In this document: piece by piece, positions 15,354-21,009 of the stretch
How the letters are laid out: each line of letters begins with the position of its first letter
Position numbering within the stretch: position 1 is the first letter of the stretch
Source: Clostridia bacterium
GTDB lineage: Bacteria > Bacillota > Clostridia > Oscillospirales > CAG-272
Length of the DNA: 31,879 nt
Reading direction: 5' to 3'
Assembly (NCBI GenBank): GCA_017397205.1
Contig: JAFQJX010000041.1
Coordinates: 1 to 31,879, forward strand
Made by a program: the position numbers and the translations under genes
Notes under the pieces: model-generated
Told to the model about the DNA's origin: nothing
Databases searched by the model: none
What the model saw: the letters and a program-made list of their open reading frames with translations, nothing else

Positions 15354-15397
15354 TTATTGACAAAGGAATTGACTGTCAAATTGACAGGTTTTTGACA
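15354..15397. repeat. Helically phased TTGACA repeats, candidate DnaA-boxes
   Basis: TTATTGACA (15354-15362), GAATTGACT (15366-15374), AAATTGACA (15378-15386) and TTTTTGACA (15389-15397): four same-orientation repeats 12, 12 and 11 bp apart, about one helical turn. CTGTCAA-A-TTGACAG (15373-15387) is also a perfect inverted repeat within them. Confidence 0.6.
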
Positions 15398-15410
15398 GGG
15401 TTTTTTTGTC

Positions 15411-16826
15411 TTACGCCTGTTTTTTTATCTTGGCGGTCAGGGTATCCACGTCACGCCTCGTGTCCTCGTTCTTTTCCATCATTTCCTCAATTTTATTGTT
15501 GGCAGAAATGACGTTTGCGTGGTTACAGCCAAAGAGAGAGCCGATATACGAGAGGGAAAAGTCCGTCAGGGTGCGGAGCAGATACATACAAACGTGCCTT
15601 GCATACACGACGCTTGCCTGTCTGCGGCTTCCCTTAATGGTATCCACGGGCACGTCAAAGTACAGGGAAACCTCGCGGAAAATGCGGTCCGCCACGAAGG
15701 TTGTTTCTTCATTTTGGGACTGCACGTCCAAAAGCGCCTTTTTGACGCTGTCCAGCGTGACGGGGGTTTTCGTCAGAAGATGCATGGCGCTCAGCTTTCT
15801 GAGAGCCCCCTCAATGGTGCGGATATTGTTTTTGATTTTCTTTGCGATATAGGTAATGATTTCAGGGGAGAGCTCCATTCCCATTTTCTCCGCCTTATGC
15901 TTGATAATGGCGGCGCGAAGCTCGGGCGTCGGGGGTTGGATATCCGCAATCAGACCCCATTCAAAGCGGGTACGCAGGCGGTCCGTCAGATTTTTGATTT
16001 CATAGGGAGGACGGTCGCTTGTCAGAATGATTTGCTTCTGATTTTCGTACATGGCGTTGAAGGTGTTGAAAAACTCCTCCTGAATGGCGTTTTTGCCGGC
16101 AATAAAATGGATATCGTCAATCAGAAGCACGTCCGCGCTGCGGTATTTCTGGCGGAACTCCGCCGTGGAGTTGCGCGAAACGCTTTCAATCAGCTCGTTT
16201 CCAAAATCCTCGCCGCGCACGTAGACGATTCTTGCATCGGGGGTGCGGACCTTGATTTCATTGGTAACGGCGTACAGGAGATGCGTTTTTCCAAGGCCGC
16301 TGGGTCCGTAAATAAACAGGGGGTTATATTTTTCCTCCAGCGGGTCGGTCAGAATTTCCTCGTCCGTCGTAAAGGACTGTGCAACGGCAAGGCAGGCGGC
16401 GTGAGCAAAGCGGTTGCTGTCGCCGACGACGAAATTATCAAAGGTATATCCCGCAACGGGCTCCTTTCTTTCAAGCAGCTCCGTCAGGCGCTCCTTTTCC
16501 TCTCTGTCGCGCCGCTCCTCCTCCTCCTCAACAGGGTCGGGAAGTGCCGCCGCCTCACGGCGAAGCTGCTCCATATCCACGTCGCGCACGGAAATTTCAA
16601 CCTGAACGGCAAACCCGAGGACCTCACGGAAGGCAGAGGAAAGGGAATCCATATGATGCGTCAGCAGCACGTTTTTCTTGAACGCATTGACGGTGGAAAC
16701 GGTGACGGTGCTGTCCTTGATTTCCTCAATCTGAAGCTCGCTAAACCACAAATTAAAAACGGTTTTTGAAAATTGACCGTCCAGAATTGCAAGCACCGCG
16801 GCTTCAATATCCTTGTAAACTTCCAT
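15411..16826 (-). CDS. dnaA: Chromosomal replication initiator DnaA
   Basis: DnaA binds oriC boxes, oligomerises with ATP and opens the duplex. The 471-residue protein has domain I (1-85), an acidic linker (95-120), and the AAA+ domain with Walker A GPSGLGKT (174-181), Walker B LLIDDIHF (234-241), sensor I ILTSDRPP (267-274) and the arginine-finger stretch RLRTRFEWG (283-291). Domain IV is unusual: the signature helix reads IGSLFGCNHANVISANNKI (428-446), where the family has FGGRDHTTV or FGGRDHSTV. One residue is missing and the Arg, Asp and first Thr/Ser are lost, the His kept. The reading frame is intact. The gene diverges from spoVAC and is followed by the probable origin. Confidence 0.97.
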   Translation of the reverse strand: MEVYKDIEAAVLAILDGQFSKTVFNLWFSELQIEEIKDSTVTVSTVNAFKKNVLLTHHMDSLSSAFREVLGFAVQVEISVRDVDMEQLRREAAALPDPVEEEEERRDREEKERLTELLERKEPVAGYTFDNFVVGDSNRFAHAACLAVAQSFTTDEEILTDPLEEKYNPLFIYGPSGLGKTHLLYAVTNEIKVRTPDARIVYVRGEDFGNELIESVSRNSTAEFRQKYRSADVLLIDDIHFIAGKNAIQEEFFNTFNAMYENQKQIILTSDRPPYEIKNLTDRLRTRFEWGLIADIQPPTPELRAAIIKHKAEKMGMELSPEIITYIAKKIKNNIRTIEGALRKLSAMHLLTKTPVTLDSVKKALLDVQSQNEETTFVADRIFREVSLYFDVPVDTIKGSRRQASVVYARHVCMYLLRTLTDFSLSYIGSLFGCNHANVISANNKIEEMMEKNEDTRRDVDTLTAKIKKQA

Positions 16827-16867
16827 GTGTTCATCCTTTCACGTCGGATTTGTACAAAACCTATATT

Positions 16868-16896
16868 ATTTTACTATAATAATAGTTATAAATCAA
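16868..16896 (-). promoter_or_regulatory. dnaA promoter in the dnaA-spoVAC spacer
   Basis: Minus strand: TTGATT (16896-16891), 17-bp spacer, TAAAAT (16873-16868), about 40 bp before the dnaA ATG. The 202-bp spacer to spoVAC is highly AT-rich. It contains TTATTAACA (16921-16929), one base from the TTATTGACA motif in the origin, placed about 25 bp upstream of the -35, where DnaA could control its own gene. Confidence 0.6.
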
Positions 16897-17028
16897 TCAC
16901 ACACACGCGCGAGATAATAATTATTAACAATATATTTACATTTTAAAAGGAAAAAACAACAAAAAAAGACCTGTTCGGTGCATAAAAAACGCCCCCGAAA
17001 GAGATAACTGTAAAAAAAGGAGCACGGT

Positions 17029-17469
17029 ATGGATAAACAAACGTACGGGGCGCTCGTCAAGCGCCGCGCGGCAAGGACGCGGGTTACCTCCAACTGCCTG
17101 CACGCATTTTTGTGCGGCGGAGCAATCTGCGCCGCAGGACAGCTGCTGACGGAGCTGTATCTGTTTCTCGGCATGGCACAAAGGGATGCCTCCACCACAA
17201 CGACCATTACCCTGATTTTTGTTGCCGCCTCTCTGACGGGCATCGGCGTCTTTGACCGCATTGCCCGCTTTGCGGGGGCAGGGACCCTGCTTCCCGTGAC
17301 GGGATTTGCCAACGCCGTGGTTTCCCCCGCGATTGACAACAAAAGCGAGGGGCTCGTCGTCGGGGTAGGGGCAAAAATCTTTACTGTGGCAGGGCCCGTA
17401 TTGCTGTTTGCAACGCTTTCGGGGGTTGTGTGGGGGGTTATTTACTATGTTATTTCACTTTTTGCGTGA
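17029..17469 (+). CDS. spoVAC: Stage V sporulation protein AC
   Basis: SpoVAC is an integral membrane component of the SpoVA channel that moves dipicolinic acid into the forespore and out at germination. The 146-residue protein has the family start (KQTYGALVKRRAARTR), then about four hydrophobic segments (residues 25-50, 58-80, 85-105 and 118-145), and the family-typical GTLLPVTGFANAVVSPAID section. AAGGAG precedes ATG 17029. It starts a three-gene unit with spoVAD (8 bp gap) and spoVAE (overlap). Expression should depend on forespore sigma-G, but I cannot identify a clear sigma-G promoter in the AT-rich spacer. Confidence 0.95.
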   Translation: MDKQTYGALVKRRAARTRVTSNCLHAFLCGGAICAAGQLLTELYLFLGMAQRDASTTTTITLIFVAASLTGIGVFDRIARFAGAGTLLPVTGFANAVVSPAIDNKSEGLVVGVGAKIFTVAGPVLLFATLSGVVWGVIYYVISLFA

Positions 17470-17477
17470 GGCAAGGG

Positions 17478-18488
17478 ATGCAGACGGTATTTGAATTCAA
17501 AGAGAAAATAGAGGTGTTTTCCTGGGCGTCAGCCGTGGGAAAATCGGAGCATGACGGTCCCCTCGGGCGCCTGTTTGATTTCTGGGACGAAACGGACCGA
17601 TTCGGAAAAAACACCTGGGAGCTGGCAGAGAGTGAGTTGTCTCACGCCGTCCTTGCGCTTGCGCTCAAGCGGGCAGGGCTTTCGCACCGCGAGGTGGCGT
17701 TTTTGTTCTCGGGGGACCTGCAAAATCAATGCGTGGCGTCCTCTGCGGCGCACGTAGAGGAGGAGATTCCCTTTCTTGGAATATACGGCGCCTGCTCCAC
17801 CTGTACGGAGGGGCTTCTGCTTTCGGCGGTGATGCTGAATGCAGCGGAGGAGCCGCTTGTCGGCGCCGCCGTCACCACCTCGCACAACAGCGCGGCGGAA
17901 CGGCAGTTCCGCACCCCGATTGAATACGGCGGACAAAGAAGCCCCACGGCACAGTGGACGGCAACGGCAGGCGGTGCCTTTCTTCTTAGGAGAGGGGAAC
18001 AACATCCCCACATTGTCAGGGCGATGCCCGGTATTATGGTGGACGGAGGGATCAAGGATGCCTCCAATATGGGTGCGGCAATGGCGCCTGCCGCCGCCGC
18101 AAGCATTCTGTCCTACCTCCGTCTGACGGGCACCGCCCCCGCCGATTACGACGCCATCGTGACGGGGGACCTCGGGCGGGAGGGCTCCGCCCTGCTTGAA
18201 ATGCTGCTGCGGGAAAAGGGCGTTTTTCTTGGCGACAGGCACAGGGACTGCGGCAATATGATGTATGACCCCAAGAAAAGCGACTGTCACGCGGGCGGCT
18301 CGGGCTGTGGCTGCAGCGCCGCCGTGCTGGCGGGGCATTTTCTGCCGTGCCTCGCGGAGGGAGAGTATCGGCGTATTTTGTTTTTGTCAACGGGGGCGCT
18401 TATGAGCCCCGCCTCCATTCAGCAGGGAGGCAGCATTATCGGGGTCGCGCCCGTCATTGAGCTTGTGGGAGGAAATGGAAATGGGTGA
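17478..18488 (+). CDS. spoVAD: Stage V sporulation protein AD
   Basis: SpoVAD is the soluble, thiolase-fold SpoVA protein that binds dipicolinic acid. The 336-residue length fits. Recognisable family stretches are FSGDLQNQCVASS (about residues 83-95), GIYGACSTCTEGL (about 104-116, around the thiolase nucleophile position), TSHNSAAERQFR, and the C-terminal GCGCSAAVLAG and STGALMSP. I place the start at ATG 17478, where GAGGCAAGGG precedes it, not further upstream inside spoVAC. Its stop overlaps the start of spoVAE. Confidence 0.95.
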   Translation: MQTVFEFKEKIEVFSWASAVGKSEHDGPLGRLFDFWDETDRFGKNTWELAESELSHAVLALALKRAGLSHREVAFLFSGDLQNQCVASSAAHVEEEIPFLGIYGACSTCTEGLLLSAVMLNAAEEPLVGAAVTTSHNSAAERQFRTPIEYGGQRSPTAQWTATAGGAFLLRRGEQHPHIVRAMPGIMVDGGIKDASNMGAAMAPAAAASILSYLRLTGTAPADYDAIVTGDLGREGSALLEMLLREKGVFLGDRHRDCGNMMYDPKKSDCHAGGSGCGCSAAVLAGHFLPCLAEGEYRRILFLSTGALMSPASIQQGGSIIGVAPVIELVGGNGNG

Positions 18489-18858
18489 GCTTTTGCTTCA
18501 TACGGTGCGTGCCTTTCTTGTCGGCGGTGCGCTTTGCATCTGCGCGCAGCTGCTGATCGACCTGACCGCCCTGACCCCCGCGCGCATTCTCGTGGTGTTC
18601 GAGGTGGCTGGGGTGGCGCTGGGGGCGCTCGGTATCTTTGAACCGCTTCTTGAATTTGCGGGGGCGGGCGTCGGCGTTCCTTTGCTTGGCTTTGGCGGTG
18701 TCATTGCCAGGGGCGTGCGCGAGGCGGTGGACGAGCAGGGGCTGCTCGGGGTCATGACGGGGCCGCTTTCTGCCGCGGCGGGCGGTACCACCGCCGCGCT
18801 GGTGTTTGGGTATCTCGTGTGCCTCCTCTTCCGTGCCAAGCCAAAGTCGCAAACCTGA
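18481..18858 (+). CDS. spoVAE: Stage V sporulation protein AE
   Basis: SpoVAE (the SpoVAEb-type subunit) is a small membrane partner of SpoVAC in the dipicolinate channel. The 125-residue protein is largely hydrophobic, with three to four helices and the motif GVGVPLLGFGGVIARGVREAVDEQGLLG typical of the family (about residues 61-88). GGGAGGA (18467-18473) is correctly placed for ATG 18481; the in-frame ATG 18475 is too close. The ATG lies inside the end of spoVAD, so translation is coupled. A terminator follows after 6 bp. Confidence 0.93.
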   Translation: MGELLLHTVRAFLVGGALCICAQLLIDLTALTPARILVVFEVAGVALGALGIFEPLLEFAGAGVGVPLLGFGGVIARGVREAVDEQGLLGVMTGPLSAAAGGTTAALVFGYLVCLLFRAKPKSQT

Positions 18859-18864
18859 AAAAAG

Positions 18865-18908
18865 AAAAGAGAGAACAAATCGGTTGTGTCCGAAATGCTC
18901 TCTCTTTT
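18865..18908 (+). terminator. Terminator of the spoVA operon
   Basis: AAAAGAGAGA (18865-18874) pairs perfectly with TCTCTCTTTT (18899-18908). Inside it, CA/TG and TCGG/CCGA stems are separated by a tandem AA/AA internal loop. The same inner pattern occurs in the terminator at 31739-31782. Confidence 0.8.
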
Positions 18909-19144
18909 GTTAGTGAAGTTTTTGCTACGCACAAGTGAAGCTACTGCGCAGTGAAGCTCGTGTGCTCCGTTAAGGAAGCACGCAATTTTAAAAAATAGCA
19001 AAACCCCTATAAAACCAGGCGCCGCGCTGCCTGGCGGCGCACAAAAGCCCGTGGGATTTGTGTTTTGTGACTTCAGTATACGGGGGGCATGTTTTTGATT
19101 TCTTTTTGAAATGTTTGCGTTTTGTTAATCCTGAAAAAGAAAAA
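18909..19144. repeat. Gene-free stretch with GTGAAG hairpin repeats
   Basis: Three GTGAAG linkers at 18913, 18935 and 18951 separate short self-complementary inserts (TTTTTGCTACGCACAA; CTACTGCGCA). They are the same type as in the array at 20618-20948. The rest (18986-19144) includes a GC-rich palindromic patch at about 19015-19040 and AT-rich DNA. No gene is seen between 18859 and 19183. Confidence 0.55.
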
Positions 19145-19175
19145 CGCCCTCTCGCCACCAAAAAGCGAGAGGGCG
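19145..19175. terminator. Terminator after the DUF2752 gene
   Basis: CGCCCTCTCGC (19145-19155) pairs perfectly with GCGAGAGGGCG (19165-19175). On the minus strand TTTTTCTTTTT follows, ending the DUF2752 gene whose stop is at 19184. The plus strand also ends in TTTTTT. Confidence 0.85.
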
Positions 19176-19183
19176 CTTGTTTT

Positions 19184-19648
19184 TTAAGGTGAAAGGAAAA
19201 GGCGGAGCAGGGCGGTGAGGTCGCCTAAGGGGTCGTAGCCCACCGTGTAGGCAAGGACGTTGCGCACGATGCAAAATACAACTGCCGCGGCAGGGGCAAG
19301 GAGGGAAATCCACCAGGGGGAAAGACGCAGAATGGCAGGGCGCCGCCTGATACAGGCAAGCAGGACCGTGCCGTCATACCACACGAGGGTCAGAATGCCG
19401 ACGAACAGGGCGGGGTACAGCACGAGGGCGTCCCACAGCCGCCCCTGTGCAAGAGCGAGCACGGCGCGGGTGCCGCCGCACCCGGGGCAATAGACGTGCA
19501 GGGTGTCCCGCAGATAGCACGCGCCAAGGCGAAGTGCTCCCCAGCCGCGGCTGACCTGCTCCAGGAGCAAAAACAAAAGAAAGAAAAGGAGAAGGGACAA
19601 ATTGATAAGCAGCGCCACCCTTGCGGCGCGACGAAGCGGACGGGTCAC
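19184..19648 (-). CDS. DUF2752 family membrane protein
   Basis: Unknown function; 154 residues. The family-defining CPGCGGTRA motif (residues 54-62) follows a long N-terminal hydrophobic helix (about 11-30), with two further hydrophobic segments (about 72-95 and 108-130). The paired cysteines could bind metal or form a disulphide, but no activity is established from sequence. GTG 19648 is chosen because AAGGAG lies 7 bp before it; the much longer frame upstream crosses the divergent promoter and is not real. It is divergent from the DUF4190 gene. Confidence 0.82.
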   Translation of the reverse strand: MTRPLRRAARVALLINLSLLLFFLLFLLLEQVSRGWGALRLGACYLRDTLHVYCPGCGGTRAVLALAQGRLWDALVLYPALFVGILTLVWYDGTVLLACIRRRPAILRLSPWWISLLAPAAAVVFCIVRNVLAYTVGYDPLGDLTALLRLFLSP

Positions 19649-19672
19649 GGCAGTCTCCTTTCTTTTTCCTTT

Positions 19673-19701
19673 ATTGTACCACAAAAACAAAAATCGGGCA
19701 A
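19673..19701 (-). promoter_or_regulatory. Promoter of the DUF2752 gene
   Basis: Minus strand: TTGCCC (19701-19696), 17-bp spacer, TACAAT (19678-19673). It is back-to-back with the promoter of the divergent DUF4190 gene. Confidence 0.7.
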
Positions 19702-19706
19702 GACGG

Positions 19707-19735
19707 TTGCAATTTCCGCAAAAAACAGGTACAAT
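19707..19735 (+). promoter_or_regulatory. Promoter of the DUF4190 gene
   Basis: TTGCAA (19707-19712), 17-bp spacer, TACAAT (19730-19735). With the opposite promoter it forms a symmetric pair: the -10 regions are complementary (TTTATTGTACC and GGTACAATAAA). Confidence 0.8.
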
Positions 19736-19764
19736 AAAGAAAAAGGAAGAAAAGGAGCAATACC

Positions 19765-20328
19765 ATGACAGACAACGAACAGTTTGACCCCTTCCGCTCG
19801 GGCGAGGAGGAACAGCCCCGGGGTGGGCAAGCACCCAACCCCGACACGGGATACGGCTCCTTCGGCAGAGGCGCGCAGGGCGAGGAGCCCCCGCATAGCG
19901 AGGACGGTCGCGGACAGACGCAGGGCAGCTTTTACGGCCCCGAATATTTTGGCGGCGCCTATCAGCCGTGGGGCGGCGCACCCACACCCGCACCCGTTCC
20001 GCCGAAAACAAACGGCTTTGCAATCGCCTCCCTTTCCTGCGGCATTGCCTCCCTTGTGATTTGCTGCGCGTTTTCGGGCGCCATCAGCTTGGTGCTCGGC
20101 ATTCTCGGCATCGTCTTTGCAGGGGTGTCGCGGCGCGGCGAGCCCATGACGGGAATGGCAAAGGCGGGCATGATTTGCGGCATTGTTGCCCTCGTGTTTT
20201 CCGTGATTGCCATCCTGCTCAGCACGGTGTTCTATGCGGCGCTTGAGGAGCTGATTGGGGAGATGGAGAACGGCTACGGCGAGTATGCCGCGCGCGTGCT
20301 CTCCCAGTTCAAGGGCTGGCTGAAATAA
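19765..20328 (+). CDS. DUF4190 domain membrane protein
   Basis: Unknown function; 187 residues. Residues 1-80 are hydrophilic and rich in Gly, Pro, Glu and Gln (likely disordered and cytoplasmic). The DUF4190 domain follows: KTNGFAIASLSCGIASLVIC, then a hydrophobic helix to about 120, a short RRGEPMTGMAKAG loop, and a second hydrophobic segment (about 135-158). The C-terminus is amphipathic (ALEELIGEMEN...). AAAGGAG precedes the ATG. The gene forms its own transcript with a strong promoter and terminator. Confidence 0.82.
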   Translation: MTDNEQFDPFRSGEEEQPRGGQAPNPDTGYGSFGRGAQGEEPPHSEDGRGQTQGSFYGPEYFGGAYQPWGGAPTPAPVPPKTNGFAIASLSCGIASLVICCAFSGAISLVLGILGIVFAGVSRRGEPMTGMAKAGMICGIVALVFSVIAILLSTVFYAALEELIGEMENGYGEYAARVLSQFKGWLK

Positions 20329-20340
20329 CAAAGTGAAAAC

Positions 20341-20368
20341 AAAGAGCAGACGGTGGCGTCTGCTCTTT
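20341..20368. terminator. Bidirectional terminator after the DUF4190 gene
   Basis: AAAGAGCAGACG (20341-20352), loop GTGG, exact complement (20357-20368), followed by TTCTTTT. It carries the AAAGAGCA outer stem seen in other terminators and could also end the small minus-strand ORF at 20394-20555. Confidence 0.9.
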
Positions 20369-20393
20369 TTCTTTTGTCAAGGCGAAGCCGCGT

Positions 20394-20555
20394 TTACGGG
20401 GCGTCCTGCTCTCTTTGCGCGCTCCTTTTTCTGAAAAACAGCAGGCGGGCAACGCGGCTCTGCTTATCACGCACGGGGGGAGAGAAAATGCTGACGAGCA
20501 GCGCCTTCATTTCACGGTCGGTGTATCTTTTTTCACAGCAAGCGGTTTGTTTCAT
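20394..20555 (-). CDS. Possible 53-aa basic protein
   Basis: A short ORF opens at ATG 20555 behind a strong AGGAGGT site. It encodes 53 residues starting MKQTACCEKRYTDREMKALL, then an SIFSPPVRDKQSRVARLLFF segment and a basic end. A terminator lies 25 bp after the stop. The size, ribosome binding site and terminator favour a real gene. No homologue is recognised, and the N-terminal CC might bind metal. It could also be chance. Confidence 0.42.
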   Translation of the reverse strand: MKQTACCEKRYTDREMKALLVSIFSPPVRDKQSRVARLLFFRKRSAQREQDAP

Positions 20556-20617
20556 GCCTTTGTACCTCCTTTTTACACTCTTATCTTAACAAAGGAGAGG
20601 TACGATAAAACGGACCG

Positions 20618-20948
20618 AGAATATGCACCTGCGGTGCGAGATATAACCGCCTACGGCGGCGTGATATGGCGGCATACGCCGCGTGATATGCACCTGCGGT
20701 GCGTGATATGCCAACTGCGTTGGCGTGATATAGCCCTTCGGGCGTGCAGCACTCGCGGAGCGAGATATGCACCTGCGGCGCGTGGTATTCGTGCTACGCA
20801 CGGTGAAGTTTTTGCTGACGCAAAAGTGAAGTTTGTGCTTCGCACAAGTGAAGTCCGTCTGCGACGGATGAAGTCCACCTGCGGTGATAGAAGCGACTTG
20901 TGCGATGAAGTCCTGCGGAGCAGGATGGCGCGGCTGGCGCCGCGTGAA
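20618..20948. repeat. Hairpin minisatellite with GTGATAT and GTGAAGT linkers
   Basis: About 15 units of 18-25 bp. Each is a short perfect or near-perfect hairpin whose stem differs between units, with a loop often TGC, TAC or TTC: GCACC-TGC-GGTGC, CCGCC-TAC-GGCGG, GCCAAC-TGC-GTTGGC, TTGTGC-TTC-GCACAA, CCGTC-TGC-GACGG. Units are joined by conserved linkers: GAGATAT or GTGATAT in the left part (20618-20798), GTGAAGT or ATGAAGT in the right part (20801-20930). The open reading frames crossing it on both strands are by-products of the repeat. No gene is seen from 20556 to 21009. Confidence 0.8.
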
Positions 20949-20967
20949 TACGGGGGCAAGGCGAAAG

Positions 20968-20998
20968 AAAAGGAGTACGAACGCACCGTACTCCTTTT
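20968..20998. terminator. Terminator after alaS
   Basis: AAAAGGAGTACG (20968-20979), loop AACGCAC, exact complement (20987-20998). In the alaS direction TTTTCTTT forms the 3' side. It lies 11 bp after the alaS stop codon. Confidence 0.85.
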
Positions 20999-21009
20999 TC
21001 TTTGGGAAA

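Larger units (their letters stand above)
15152..15410. other. Probable chromosomal origin of replication (oriC)
   Basis: The dnaA-dnaN spacer contains, in dnaA-to-dnaN order, a cluster of TTGACA-type repeats (15397-15354), scattered related 9-mers (15324-15316, 15308-15300), a 9-mer ATATTGACA (15234-15226), a GC-rich CCGCT, a run of CTA trinucleotides (15220-15199) and an AT-rich tract (15198-15175). This is the order seen at the Bacillus subtilis basal unwinding site: DnaA-box, GC spacer, DnaA-trio, AT-rich DNA, dnaN. No canonical TTATCCACA is present in the spacer. Position, trio and AT-tract are visible; DnaA binding to the altered boxes is inferred. Confidence 0.7.

Noticed and set aside
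15519..16769. 416-codon plus-strand open frame
   Set aside because: Antisense shadow of dnaA.
16975..17020. Sigma-G promoter for spoVAC
   Set aside because: GCATA is present near 16980, but no matching -10 at the right distance could be read with confidence.
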